NCBI GenBank assembly: GCA_963678675.1
Contig: OY783196.1
Span: 31,474,827-31,538,826 of the forward strand
Origin: Xiphydria camelus
Taxonomy: Eukaryota; Arthropoda; Insecta; Hymenoptera; Xiphydriidae
Direction: 5' to 3'
DNA length: 64,000 bases
The translations under genes and the position numbers were made by a program. Below are positions 26,279 through 40,282 of the stretch, piece after piece. Under the pieces are notes generated by a model that did no database searches, had not been told where the DNA came from, and worked only from the letters and a program-made list of their open reading frames with translations. Every line of letters starts with the position of its first letter. The first letter of the stretch is position 1.

Positions 26279-28937
26279 CGAGAAATGCGCGCATCAAACG
26301 TTGTCACCTCTGTCATTGGTGTCAAAAGGATTATCCATCTCGCTCATTACGATATATATGTAGTCTACGCGCTATACGAACAGGTCGAAAAGTCCGTAAG
26401 AAATGTCGACTTCAAAATCGACCGGCACTTTTGCGCTTTGACAGCGACGGTATAAAAACCGGCGAGTTACCGGAAGCGTCGAAATAAAAACCGCAGAATC
26501 GCGCGGTACTTTGAAAAGGAACGAAAGAATCTACGAGGCTCGGCCGGCTTTGTGCATGCCGTCGCTCTATGGGGATGATCTATACGTATGTATGTGTGTA
26601 AGCGCGGAACTAGCCGACCATTTAGCGCTGCAGAGATGAACTACCTCGAGCCAATTTCGCGAAAGCATCCGTTTTAATTTATCTCGCCCTACGTCTTCCA
26701 ACTGTTACTGTGCGCCAACCGCGGTGTTTCATCGTTGACCTTTGTAGGCTTCAACGTTTCCGGACTTCGGATATGACATGGTAATCAGGAAAAATTCAAA
26801 ACTACTCATCGACTCGTCAAAAAACGCACCGCGTACCCATCCGTTTTGGAAGATGTACGGACAGAAGACAGCGATAAGATTCACCGGTGATGGCTGTCTA
26901 TACTCGCGCCCACTCGACTCTTCGGACAATTTGAAAGGGTCCGTCGTACCCTTTCATTACCAGGGTCGTGCATTGATCCCGTGAGTTTAAAGGGGACGTT
27001 CCGTACCGTGGCGACTACGAAACTGCACCGAATCGATGACTCGAGAATTATTCAAACGAGATTTTTGTGTCCATCGTGATCGCGACCGTAATTCAGCATG
27101 TCGATTCTTGCGCAGGTCTTTCGATAAGGGGACACCTCGTGGAACAGCCGAATACCCGCAAGCTTTCGTGGAAAACCACAAAAACAATTACGATTATCGC
27201 TCCCCTCGGTAACGCGTCAAACCGTCCGCAATCGCTGCCGCGAAAAGCCGCGCGATCCGTTCTGATGCGCCGGGAGCTCCTCGCAGCGCGTCAAAAGATC
27301 TCTCTTTTTTTTCACATCACCGCGACGTATATCCGTATCAAAAAAGAGAACGACATTTTCGCGGACGTCCTCGCTCGAATTCACGCTACAAACGATCGTG
27401 ACGCGTCGACGCCGAAAAAACAACGAGACCCCTTTCACAAACGTCGCGTGGAATTCTGCGGTACGTCGACGTCCGCCGCATCGAGAGGAATTCTGTTTTT
27501 CATCGCGCGGGATATTCGTCCGTTTGATCCTGTGTCGCGCGGATCGCCAAAGGCCGGAGAGAAGAGAGGGGCGAGTGGCGCAACTGACTTCCGTCGAGTC
27601 CAAAACCTGAACTACGTATCACGAGCGTGCGAAGAGAGGTGCGAGGTACCTCCTGTCGCGGATGCGAGCTATCGAAGAAACGTCGTAACCTGGACGGAAG
27701 CCTTGCTCTCGCACGCGAGCAGAGTGAACACTGAACGGCGACGATGATTCTACATACATACGCATAATCAACCTCCAATCTTTGGTCCGAGGAAAAAAGA
27801 TGTATCCGGGACCAATCCCAGAGATGTACGTTTCCTTCCTGCCCCTGCCCAACTGCCTACGAGATACAACAGTCGACAGATATCGAGCATCGCGCTTCCT
27901 GGGCATACTCCCCTCCCCCACCGGCTGCGCACACCACTGCACACCAAAACGAGCGACGTACGAGCTCTATCGTCATATTTTCCGGCACCAGCGGTAATAA
28001 CGCTCTTCCCCCTCCGCCCCCCAGGTTTCTTGCACACCGCCGCGTCTTTCTTCCCGAACCGGCATCCGCCACTTACGCGCGCGCGAATCGAGGGCATTTT
28101 TCGTCCCTTCCCTTTCGCACAGGTCCCCGATACATTTTCCCTCGCTTCTTTTCCCTTCCGTCCGCGGAATTTCACCGCCGATTCCAGGCGAACTCGTCTC
28201 GCTCCGCTGCGATCCGGCTGTCGCCGTTGTTCAGTTATTTTTCAATCCGCGCCACATCCGATATCGGTTTTATCGTGCGTTTCCATGCGCTTTGTATCGT
28301 TCGTCGCGCTCCGTCTGTAGCTCGCCGCTGCGGCACAGCGGCGCGCGCGGTCTCTCTATCCGGAGGTAAATATGTTTCTTCCGTGCCGAGCGGCGCACGT
28401 GGAGGATTCCGTGTACGAACGGCGAGGGAAAAAAAGTGTAGATACTACGACGAAGCTTCGATTCCATAATCTTTACCGAGATTCGACGTGTCTATGCACG
28501 AGATTGCCAAGGTCGCTTGAAAGTAATTTTTGCGAAGCTTCGTTCGCCTTCGAAATCGTTACCTCGGGGAGATATACTTGCAGTCTCGTAAAAAAAACGT
28601 TGACTCAACGTCGAGAAGGAAGTAATTAACGCCGAACCCTCGGAGGGATTCGTACAATCGAGTGCTTCGATACCAAAACGAAAAAGTTTGAGTGGAAAAA
28701 ACGAGTGAAAGGAAAGCGACAAAGCCCTCGCGTAACGCCGGCATCGCGAGAAGCTGCGTGCTTATTGGAAATCCATCGGAATGCCGTTTCATTGCGATGT
28801 ACGCTCGGATAACTCGGAGTTTCAACTTCCCTCTGTATACAAGATACATCTCGAATACTTTCGAGTCTGTAAGCTGACGCGATTCGGTGTCGAGTGATTC
28901 ATCGATTGCCGACCGCGTATTTGTCGGAATCGGGGAT

Positions 28938-29110
28938 GGGAAGGAAGAGAAGGAGGAGGAGAAAGAGAAAGAAGAAGAAAAAGAAGCGTTTATTGTGCTC
29001 TAGGGCAAGCCCTCTAAGTGCTCACGAAGAAAAATACAATAAAAATTAACATTAGTAGGTAGAGAAATGCAAATAAGTAAGTAAATAAGTAAAGTTAGAA
29101 AAGCAAAATA
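28938..29110 (-). mobile_element. 3' end of a truncated non-LTR retrotransposon (copy 1)
   Basis: Read on the minus strand, AGCACTTAGAGGGCTTGCCC is followed by TAGAGCACAATAAACGCTTC and then a degenerate TTC/CTC tail. The GGGC..GCCC hairpin, the AATAAA hexamer and a (TTC)n-like tail are the layout of insect LINE 3' ends. Upstream (plus 29030-29110) is AT-rich 3'UTR-like sequence. No reverse transcriptase remains. Boundaries are approximate. It is related to the copy at 33574. Confidence 0.62.
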
Positions 29111-32100
29111 AAATAGCGGAATTTTTCCGAACGTCGAATTGTAAAAGGCTCGTATTTTTTTCCCGAAAAAGCCGCTCGTTTGCCCCTAATGGAGATTCGT
29201 ATATCCCAAAAATATATCAAAAAAAAGCACGCGTTTAAAACTCTAACGAGAATAACGGGCGGCTGCTCCTACGAATGACTGTATTTATAAATGACCCGAT
29301 TATTTGGCTTGGAACGCCTTCTACGAGTGAGATACATTGTATACAGTGGGTACCTATACGTTGAATGTAACTAGAGCCCTCGAGTGAGTCAGTTTATGCA
29401 TCCTCTCGTAACAAATATGCAGGGAGGCCGCGGTCTCCGGGGTCCGGCATCCCGGAAGGCCTCCAATTATCCGGTTATTACTTTGGTAATTAATATCCAA
29501 TATCGCCAATACCCACGCTCGGATTCCTCTCCACACGCGGTTACGGGTAACCGGATATCCGTAAACCGCCGGACACCCGGAACTGCCGCACTAAGTAGAA
29601 GGATGTTCTCCCGATTCGTGAAATTGAATCTGGCCATTTTCGTTCGCTCCAACTTCGAATCGGCACAAGCGTGAAAAAAATATACAAAATAAAATGGTCG
29701 AGCGACCGATTCCGGAAATTTCGATTTACGGCAAAATCTTAAGGGGTGTACACGATAAAATTGCAAGTCCGCGCGAGCTATTATAAGATACCAAAAAAAT
29801 TGCATAATCGAAGGAATCGTCGAGATTTCTCCCCGCGCACCACGTAGACCTACGTCGCTCCCAGCGCTCCTGGAAGCCCCGCGTCTGTTCAAACCTCACC
29901 GCGAAGGGTGACGAGATTGTCACCGGCGCATCAGTGCCCCGAGGGAACAATTCACGCGGTGAGAAGGGTTAGAATCTGCCGACATGTACGTACAAGTGCA
30001 TACTCTACCGGTATAGGCAGGCGCACTATGGATGAAACAGGACGTCCCGTCAATTTCGACTTTTCCGCAAACGCCGCCGTCTCTCGCGACACGCCGTGGC
30101 GTACCCGTGATTTTCTCTGCTAAATGGGAAAACGAAATTATATATTTTTCGCGCGCGGTTACTCAATCCAACACGTACCAACGGTATTCGAACTTTCCGA
30201 GGAAGTGGCTTACCAGCGGCAAATGACCGAGCTCGAAGTTCTTTCGGCGTTCCACACCGCCCCTGCCGTACGTTCCTTACACAGAGCGAATTATTTACAC
30301 GCGCCGAAATATATATTGTATAAACGAAAATGCGCAACGAAGAACTTGCTGCAAGCCCGCGGGTAACTCAACTGTTTTATGCGGTAACTCTCTCTCTCTA
30401 CGTAGTAAACTTTATTTATTGCCTGCGCCCATCTGCTGCAAGGGGGTTCGCAGGTAACTGCACGCCTTCCATTAATCCACATTTATCCGAGGATCAATTT
30501 AATCCGAGTTCAAGAAAAAAAATGATTAATTAAGAATATACCTATGTATATCACTCAATTTATCATTTCACTTTCCCTTGAGGAAGAGTTAATCATTTAT
30601 AATATTATAATACATTCGAAAAAAAAAATTACATTTACTTTCCCCATTTATTATAATTTCGTGTACACGACGATGGCGATGTATTGAGTGTTTCGTGGAA
30701 ATATATCTTTCGATATATTTACGAGAACACGATTAAGTGCACGAACACTAAAATTACGCGTTGCATCGTGCGCGCATCGAATGTATGCGTTGGATATAAT
30801 TATCCACCCTCGTCCCACGCAACCTTCGCACATAGAAATAATTACGCGAAAGACCGTAATCTCGGCTATCTCCTCGCTTTTTCATCCACGCATCCAGAGG
30901 CAGTTCGTTAGAAACGCAACGGCGCCACCCGCGCCGCTCCGACGTCGAAACGCGCTTATAAACTTTCCGAATCACCCTCGCGTAATCATCTCCACGCTAT
31001 ACTTCTCGCGCACCGCCCCGGTTTACCGTAACTCCGGCTGTCTAACAATGCGATGGCTTAATTGTGATTACGAGCTGCGCGCTAACTCAGTTTGCCGATT
31101 GCACGGTTCATGGAATCTCGAGCAACGAAACCAGCCCTCGGCCCCCTCAGATCGACATTTATTTGCACGTGAATTCTACATCACCACACTACAAACGATA
31201 AACAAGCGGCTCGTATGTAGAGCTCCTGGTTGTTGATCGCGAAATGTGCGAGACAGGACGTAACACGCTCGTCATGGGAAAGGGAGAAGCGTCGACGAAG
31301 CCACCGACGCGACGAGTGATCCTCTTCTGATGGACTTTTTCCGCCGAAAGTTTCGGTTGTTTTGGAAAAATATGTACCCCGCCATCGCGCGCACGGTTCC
31401 TCTCCGTGAAAGCGCATGACGTAACTACGGGTACTCTTCCACCGACGGGAAGTAAATTTGATACTCCCTCGCCGTTTTTCCCTGACGCGAAAGAGAGGGA
31501 GGACCGATCCGATGTGCTTTTCACGGAGGTGAACGTTTCCAAGAACAAAAAACGCCCGATGAACCGACGCTACGAGAGTCGAAACGTCGTTACCACGCTC
31601 GCTCGGGTGGCGTAAAAAACTCGAGTTTCATCGCGTGGCTTCCACTATTTTCCCGCGAACCATCTCCGGCGAAACGTATCGAGTGGGAACTACGTATTTG
31701 CTCAAACCGGGATGCCTCAAGCGCATTATGCTCCTTCCGTTGCGCCCGTTCCGGCGATATGAAAGGAAAATAAATAAAATAATTTCCGCACCCATGACGA
31801 GCAACGTAGAGTAATAAGAGCGAACGCGCATGCGAGGTGTACCTGGACACGTGTTTCATTCGTTCCCGAGACTCGTCGCTCCGCTCTCCTTGTAGATAGG
31901 GTAATTTTTAGGGCACACTCCCGCGTACCCGGCACACAGCTATACCTGACGACACGCTCTCGTCGCGGACGATCATCGGTTGGTCGCCGCGTGTCTCTCG
32001 CATTTTACACAATTCCACAAATCCGAGCAAAAGCGGCTGAGTAGTTTCTAATCTGCGACCGGAACAGCTGGTTATTGTCTCCGGGTTCCCAGACCGAAAG

Positions 32101-33573
32101 TGAAGGTTTCGTCGTATCGGGCAAATTGGTTTGACCGCGAGTTGGTGTAATTTCGCCGTGAACGTCGGATTTGAGGACCCTGCGTCGAGATTGCCTTCAA
32201 GGATTACGCGACCGCTCTGTAAACGCGCATCTCGACCACTCGGCCGCACGTTAATAACTCTGATATCGGTCGTTAACACTTTCGGGCGAACGTGATTTTT
32301 AGAGCCTATATAAATCCGAGAAACCCGTTGCAACATAATGGTGAATTATTACTTCACTGCGCGGGCACCGTTACGTTGATTACCGCGGTAGGTAATTTGC
32401 CTGCGGCAGCATATGGAAGACCGATAAGCTGGGTTAAAAAGTTCTCCTCTTCGCGTATGCCTACGCGTATGCCGCAGTTACGAAGAGTGAACGATTCGCG
32501 CTTCGGGCTCCCGTGACCCCCCAATGGTAGCTTCGCTTATGTCTCATCTTTTATACAAATCGTGAGTTAAGTATTCGCCCTTTCTCTTGGGCGATAGTGA
32601 ATTATGAAACCAAAAACCCGGGAGTAGGTACAACCTGGATGGAAATATTTCAAAGGTCAAATTGCCAAGTATGCACCACCGGCTTAATGTTTTCGTATGC
32701 GGGCAGTCGTTTATTATTAAATGTGTGGTGAAAACCGAAAATTCGCCCCCCTTCGACGCGCGAGATACCGCGGATAACGAGTAGTCGGCCAGTACTAGAG
32801 CTCTAAATCCAATTGGTGGAGGGCGCAATTTCGGCCTTCATTCGCTAAACCGTGGAAGTATCTTGAGTTTACGACGACGTGAACGAATTTGACTACCGAT
32901 GGAAGCCATCGGAGATGACGACAAAGTGGACGTATTTTGCAGTACCGCGCTGTGTAGACAACGGAAACACGATGACAACGTCGTGAGCGATGTCGAAACA
33001 TTCGAGACAAATTTTCAACAAACTCGTCGAGGACTGGAACATAAAAGAACCCATAGGTACACGTTACGCCAAGTTGCATCGCCCGCAACTACGCTTCGAG
33101 GAGTCGTCATCATCGTCGTCGTCTTTCCACGATAAGGCAGTCGATACACATCGCGAATCTCAGCTTCGCGAATCTCGTTAGCAAACAACCGGCGAGAATT
33201 ATTATTTCAGGACCTATGCTAACAGTCGCGCGCCCAGCTCGTTACTTCATTGCAGACGTATTAATTCAACTACGGAACTGCAACTCGCACTTCATTATTA
33301 TTCTAACACAACGCCAAGGAACGTTTGTTTATTTACTCGAGCCCGACGAAGCAGACTTTGTAATGACCTCCGGTTCAGAAGTTCTTCCGAGAAAACGAAC
33401 CCGTGACGAAAGATAAACTGGGAGAGAATTCGCTGACGAGGAACGAGAATTCTTCGAAATCTTTATAACGAATATCAACAAGCTAGATTCAAAAGTTAAG
33501 AAACCGAATGGTCATTTTTTAGAATTGGTTAAACGGGGAGAAAAATATTTCCGACCGTATGACTTTTTTATGA

Positions 33574-33700
33574 AAGGAAGAAGAAGAAGAAGCTTTATTA
33601 TGGCACTAGGGCGGGCCCTCTAAGTGCCTGTACAGAAAGATACAGTAGGATAGATACGGCCGGAAAAAAAATTAATGTAAATAAGTGAAATATCATAATA
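33574..33700 (-). mobile_element. 3' end of a truncated non-LTR retrotransposon (copy 2)
   Basis: On the minus strand GGCACTTAGAGGGCCCGCCC is followed by TAGTGCCATAATAAAGCTTC and (TTC)n. This aligns with the copy at 28.94 kb across the hairpin, the AATAAA and the tail, but with different 3'UTR detail. Both copies are 5'-truncated and in the same orientation. The minus-strand 189-codon open frame at 33693-34262 is low-complexity and is not a reverse transcriptase. Confidence 0.64.
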
Positions 33701-36700
33701 ACAAAAATGAAGAAATATAACTTAAGAATAATAGGTGTAGTGATAGAAGTAAAGGTAATGAGAAGAAAAGGAGGGAGGGAGAAAGGAATGAATCTGCAAC
33801 GAAAGTACGCGAATTTCTCGAGACGATGACGTATGTACGTACATACGTACGTACATTCAGAAGCGACGTGACAAATCGACGAACATTGATCGCTGCAGTA
33901 GTCGTCGCGAGCAGTGAGAAATCAGTCGAGGAAATCGGAAGATCGGAAAGCGAGATTCTCTTTCGGCGAGACAGTGACGCAACGGTAACGTTACCACGCG
34001 AACCCAGCTGTCCGGGTGAATCTATTTGTTGTCCGCCACACGCTGTCGCTCGAGACTGACGATAAGTCACACCGCGGTGTCCGTATGCAGCGGTAATACG
34101 TACCGCAATTTTATTCCGTCTGCGATGCGAGAGTACTAAAGGAAGAGGGACGTCCGTAAGGGGAGAGGAAGAGGGAAAACCGCGTCGCAAATTGAAAGGA
34201 ATAACAAAAGGAGAAAAATTATATTTCAAGAAAAATAGCGCGTCTTCTCGACGGGCTACCAAACGTCAAGCGAGAAATCACTTTTCCGATAATCGTTACG
34301 AGCATCCGTTGTCGGTAAAATTACACGCTGCAGCCTGCCACGTGCCTCATTTTAGCGACGTTGACGTAAACCCTCCTCGTCCTCGCGATACGGAATTCGC
34401 GATGATGTACATAAGAATTTAAGCGTTTTCAATGTATAGCGTTTGAGCTATACTCGTAGGTAAATAACACATCGATCCAACGCAATTTTTTTTTGCTACG
34501 TACCTAATTTCTACACGGAAGAGTTTCGAGATTTGTTTTCACGCCATCACTTTACAGGGTAGGTGTAAAAGAATTTTAGTGAAATTCGATATCGGTGCGC
34601 GCGGTATCTCTCGCTACAAAGGCGTTTCACGGAAAGGGGATCGTTTCCACGAACGAAACGTAGCCCCGGTCGCAAATTCTTTAAAGGGCTCACAAAGAGG
34701 GATCTTCGCGGGATGTTATTTCTTCCCTCTTTCACCGTTCGCATGCTGCTGCTACTTCTGCTGCTTCTGCAACAGCACCTACGCGTTGTAACGCCGCTAA
34801 CCCACACGAGTATATACGACCGATTTACCGGTAATACGCGCATACGTGGTAGGCATGCGAACTTGCGGCAAGACGAGCCAAAATTCTAGGTCAAGCCAAA
34901 TGGATTGGATTCGGTCGAGTGGTGGATCGGATAGGTTGGGGAGGGGTTGAGGGAAGCGTCGGGAGGGCCGGAAAGTGGAGCGTACCGGGATTGGAAGGGC
35001 GCCAATATGATATGGTCTTGAAATGGGATTCAATCTAATTTCAGGTTTATTTAAAGTCCTCGCTCCATTCGGTCGATCAATTTCGATTGGCACCTTTCTC
35101 CGGGAGGTCCTCGTCGTAGGGTCGCAACGATACCCTCGCATCTATGGCTCGTCCGGGACTGCAATAGGTACTGTCAAATAAAACTGCGTCGCGAGAATTT
35201 TCGAATGCCCACTTCGCTCGGAGTCGGGCGAAATCTGACGACCGAGTTTTACGTGCGCGTCGGGTGAATGCAACAATCGCGCACGCGACGTTGACAAATT
35301 ATTTGCACGCCAGGATTTTTGTCCTGTTCCACTGGACAATTAAGTATTACACCCTCGCGCATTACTCGTATAATTATTTATCGATATTCCAACTTGCGCT
35401 GAGATTATTTTGTACTTAAAAAAAAAATTTCGATGAAAAATTGTTCTTACATCAACTCTTCTCACATTCTCTTCATCCCGCGAAACGCACCGCGAAACCT
35501 ATTTCGTATTATTTTCGTATATATACGATATATTCGTATATCGTTCGTAAATTTGAATATTTTTAATAGTCCGCCTCGAATATCGAAGCGAATTTCATGC
35601 GCAATTCTTCCGGCACGACGACGGTACGACGTTTACATAGGTGTAAATACGCTATACGGTGGAACCCAACTCACGTTGAGAATAACTCGAACAATGAAAT
35701 GTAATTATTAAAAATGTTTGTTCCCTCGAATACGCAGTGTGCCATACCGCAAAGACACACGCGCCCTTGTGTGTGAATGTACCGCGAAGCCGTTGGTATT
35801 ACGGCAATAATGCGGGTGAAAGCACACACTCCCGAATAAGAGAAATTTTTACGAGCTTTCTCCTACAGGAACGTAATGTTTACATATAATCAATTATACA
35901 GGGTGTACAGTCAGCGCGTTATATAGCTCCGCTTTACGCTAAAGTGAGATTAAACGATCTTTAAAAAACAGATAAAATCGTTACGGTCGTGCCTCGCCTT
36001 TTTAATCTCAAAGTGGCTTTAATTCGATCGCTCCTCCCATTAGTTCCGCGCTAAGACCGCTCCGTAGGAGTCGCTGTAAGGGCGACGCGGTATCGTCTTT
36101 TCAAGGGTGGTTTGATCCTGATTACACTCTATCGCGGAAAGTGAACACTATACGTGTGCGTGTAAATAGATTGCTGGAAGAAGATGGCTCTCGATAAATG
36201 AGTTACGCAGGGTTCACGCATTGGATGCAGATCTGTATCAATCTCGAGAGGAATAATTCCGCGAGTGGTCTTTTAATAAGAATTACATAGAATACAGCGA
36301 TGTTTCTGGGAGAAAAATTAGATTGTGAAGATGGGAAGTTGTTTCGACGTGACGCGCAGCGATGGACGAGCGCATCAGGTGCATATCTCTTATCTTCCCC
36401 AGCGAGAGACTTTATAGTGGTAACCGTTTTATAGAACCATGCGCTACTGCCGCTCCGCGGGAAAAATCAAGGAAAATGTAATCACCCGACTCGGGTTGAT
36501 TCGTTAACGAACGAGAAAATATGCGCACGGGATGGTAGATGGAGAGGTGGGGGAAAAATCCTCCGTAGAGAGGTTCCTCCGGTCTTTGCCGCTGGTAAAA
36601 GGGTCTATGCGAATAACACATGACGGAGATTAAAGAAAATCCGCTTTTCCCTTGCTCGCCTTCGTTTTCCTTCCTTCGCATCGTGCACCGCGTGCTGCCG

Positions 36701-37659
36701 CAAATCATTTGTCGTAGGACCACGTGGAAATTTTCACCCCAAATGATTTGCACACATTACGGATTTTCTTTATTTACGAAAAGCGGAAAACTGTAATAAA
36801 TAGGAAGAGAAATCACAGATTCAAATACATAATCTCTCCCTTCCCTCCCTCCCCCAAATTATTCACATACGCCTCGCAGTCTCCTTTAGATTTATCCCCG
36901 ATCCTCGTTTGTATCTTTCCGGTGTCAAACTATAAATTATTATCGCGCCTAGCTACGCGTCCGGATTACAGGGAGACTTTTACAAAGCCGGACGTTAATT
37001 CCAGTCTCGCCGAGGAAAATATAATTAAGCGTCAAAGAGCGATGTTCTCGGCGGATCGTCCTGATGAATTAGTACAGCGGAAATAAAAAATGCAGGGCGC
37101 GGGGGAAAATTACTTAGAGCTCGCCGTTCGAGTTTGCGTCGGATGCTGCGCTTTATTGTATCTGTCTCGGTGGAACGCGCGGACGGAGTGAATCTCCCTC
37201 TAGAATTTAACCCCGCTTGTTTTCTCCGACTGCCCTCGTTTCTTCCGAGATCGATTTGTCGAGGAAGTCGACCTTGATCGGTAACCGTATTAACAATTCA
37301 TGGTAGCACTTGGAACGTTTGAATTGTTGAACCTTTCCAGAACGATAATTTGAAGCAGCGGTGTAACGTGACTCCATCGAAGTCGTCGATTTAAACTTTG
37401 AAAATTCCTGCCGGTACTATTTTCCGCGTCGCTAATACCGATACCGAAAACTATGCAACGAGTTACGGTATCACGACACACTCGCACGGACGCCAGCGGA
37501 TTTTCCAACTTCTCAGTGCACGCGAATCGACCGGCGGGGAATTCAAGGAGAAAAATCGCTAAACGATAAAGGACCATAGATCGTGTCGCCGGGTATGCCT
37601 GCTTTGCAACCGGGATAGACGCGGGAAGAAGCACCGAAGACAAAACCCGATATCGCCCA

Positions 37660-37818
37660 GGGGCCTCTTTCTCTAACTCACTCGCAAGAGAAACGTATAC
37701 GTTTCTTAGCGAGTAGACCAATCAGGATCCCCACCACAACGGAATACTTGATTCTGATTGGTCTATTGGCTAAGAAGCGTATACGCAACTTTGCGAGTGA
37801 GTTAGAGAAAGGGGCCCC
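37660..37818. mobile_element. 159-bp foldback element, arms with CTTTCTCTAACTCACTCGCAA
   Basis: The two arms are inverted copies. Each begins GGGGCC(T/C)CTTTCTCTAACT, continues ACTCGCAA, then CGTATACG, TTCTTAGC and TAGACCAATCAG, with a short loop around 37726-37753. Arms are about 65 bp with few mismatches. A target duplication is not clear; CCCAG lies at both edges but with a 2-base offset. No coding capacity. Confidence 0.72.
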
Positions 37819-40282
37819 AGCGAAGAAGCAAAGTTGGCTCTCGAGGTGAAGAATGGCGAGGAAAAGAGAAATATTCCAAGACCCCCCGCGCACCTCGTCC
37901 CAAGAGACATGCCGCCCTCCTACTCAGCCGAGGAACAATTTCTCGTCGAGTATGCCGCGTTCGAACGAAGAGCGAGCGATACAGCTTTTTCGAATCACGA
38001 GGAAAAGTGTTTATCTGTCTCACTGAAATCAAGTGTCCGAGTGTCTCGACGGTCCAACTGTTTCAAGGCTGGAATTGCGCTCGCTTTCTTCTCGCCGTAC
38101 GTTGCACTTTGAACCAGGCTTACAATAATTTCTGTCGACCAAGTTTGAGGGACGAAATCCGTCGAACTTCAAAATCCCTGCGATTTATCGATTGCCGCCG
38201 CGACCAATAAAGCCAAGTTTAACTTTGCGACCTTCATACATTACGCGATCAAGTATTACCATGAAAACATAGTGATATTCGTGGGACGTTCCACACTTCC
38301 GAAGAATAATAATTCGGTTCCGTGCGGATGGTCGAAAAAGCTAGAGTCTAGTACATACTCGCAAGTTTCTAATAGGTCCGAAACGTAAAATCTGAGAGCG
38401 TTGAGTCTAGTGGACACAACTCGCAACCTAAATATGTAATACGTAGATAGAGTTCCAGAAGCGGCAAGAGAGAGAGCCGGGTAAAGAGAAAAGAATACCG
38501 CCGCGAGGTGGCTTTGCGATGATAATAAATAATAACGTCACGCGCGCGCGCGCGTGTTTACCGCGACGGTTTAAGCGGAGGCTGGTGTAAAGGTCGACGT
38601 CAAATGAATTTTTCACTTGAAAGAGAAAGGAGAAATTATTTTAGGAGGCAAAGAATGTCTCGACGAGGTGCTCGGCGGAATTAAATCCGGAATAACGAGC
38701 GAGGGTGTCGGCGATCGTTCGAGAGCTCAACTCGAGCGCTTAGTTAAAGCTCCGAGGACCTGGTTTTGGAAATCGTACCGAGAATTATGTGAAAGATTTA
38801 TCGTATCGATTTTTAAGACAAAAAATGCAATTCAACTCTTTCGACTGCTTCCAATTTCCAAAACTTCCACATAATCCCATCCCCCTGTTCTATTTCGTCT
38901 GCCACACCTAAATTACCCTATAATCACTTCCTCGAGAAGAAAGCTCTTCTCGCATCTCTCTTCTTAATTACTTTCTCGAAATCCGCCTCTTTGCAGTCGA
39001 TTCCCGACTCTGTGACATCGAGACTGGAAAAGCGCGGAAGGCGTAATTGCGTACCTACACCCTACGACGGCACTCTACGACCGGAAGAAGGGTGAATAAT
39101 TCGAAAGTATGAGTAACTCGTAATGCAATTATACGCACGTGGGGGGCAGCTCGCGATGGTATTAAAAGCGGAGAAATCGCCGGTCGAAGTCCCCCGCGGA
39201 TGCGCTTGTACGCACGAGTCGCATTTTCCGCGACTCTCGCTCGGCAGTGCGACTCCTCGCGCGTTTGTAATTACGCGTCCGTGAGGCGGTGTACCGGCGG
39301 TACGTCTTGCGCCAGCTGTTTCGCCTCGTTTCCGAATACAATTATATCCCCCGGATTCGCGGTATACGACCGCATGGAGCTTCCCTTCCAGTACAGGTTT
39401 ATTCGAGAAGCGTGGACGAAAGGAATCCCGCGCTGTGGAATTTACCGGCAGATACGTAGGTACGGGTTGAGCCGCTAAGGATGCCGCTATTCGGGTTCGA
39501 GCTACTTACGTTCTGCGAGAGACGGGCAATGTCCAGGGCTATAGAATCTCTCACGACAACCGACGGATTCGTTGGTCATTCGTTGTGTTCTGATCGCCCC
39601 AGGCCAAATGAAAGGACGCCGGCGAGCTCTACTGGCGCGACGTGCCTCTGACTTATTCAAAGTGCAGGTATCGATTTGGGCTCTGGACGAGGAAAATTAT
39701 CCGACGGAATTAGAAAAAGCGCACCAAGTGCAAAGGTGGCTGAGATTGGCACAGATCGCGTCTCGTTCGGAGGTCGACGTCTGTACGGTTCAGCGAATTC
39801 GATACTATTTATAGTTTGTTCCGCTCATCGCGGCTGTTAAATTTACGAGAGTTACCCATTTTGAAGGTAATTCAATATTAGTGATGCGCGCGATTGCATC
39901 GACCTCGACGTCTGCGATTCTTCGGACAATTACGTGTCTCCAGACGTCACCCGCTCATCGATTCCGCTTCGAATGCAATCCGCGCCAAAACCAATTTCTC
40001 TTCGAGCCGCGTGAAACGACGGGCGCTTGGGGGTTCGAAACCTGTCGATCGATCCGTCGGGACGATAAATGAACTTTAATTGGGGCTTTTTTATCAAGAG
40101 TATCGCGCGAACCCGCTGCACCGCCCACCAGCGCACATCCACACAGGGTTACTCACTCTCGACGCCCGAGAAAACGATCCGATAAATGTATTCGACCAAA
40201 GTTTAAACAATTCCGTATAATGTAGCGATGTGTTGGGAAAAGGCTCGAATTTTTATCGATATCTTTCGCACATACCTACATG

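Larger units (their letters stand above)
15135..28937. other. Intergenic: no gene recognised
   Basis: Apart from the microsatellites and mobile elements listed, I see no exon with convincing splice sites and a known protein. The long plus-strand frames at 15095-15745 and 27067-27747 lie in CpG-rich DNA, are basic/serine-rich without a domain, and have overlapping frames on the other strand. Confidence 0.45.

Noticed and set aside
27067..27747. 226-codon plus-strand open frame
   Set aside because: It overlaps a 128-codon frame on the other strand, has no recognisable domain and sits in CpG-rich sequence where stops are rare.
33693..34262. 189-codon minus frame next to the retrotransposon end
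   Set aside because: Checked for reverse transcriptase or endonuclease motifs; none are present and the C-terminus is Leu/Ser/Phe low-complexity.
39600..39665. Possible exon after CGCCCCAG, ending GTGCAG|GTATCG (QMKGRRRALLARRASDLF)
   Set aside because: Splice-like ends are present but the peptide matches no family I know and neighbouring exons were not found.
40028..40044. B-box-like GGTTCGAAACC suggesting a tRNA
   Set aside because: No A box or cloverleaf arms are found upstream.
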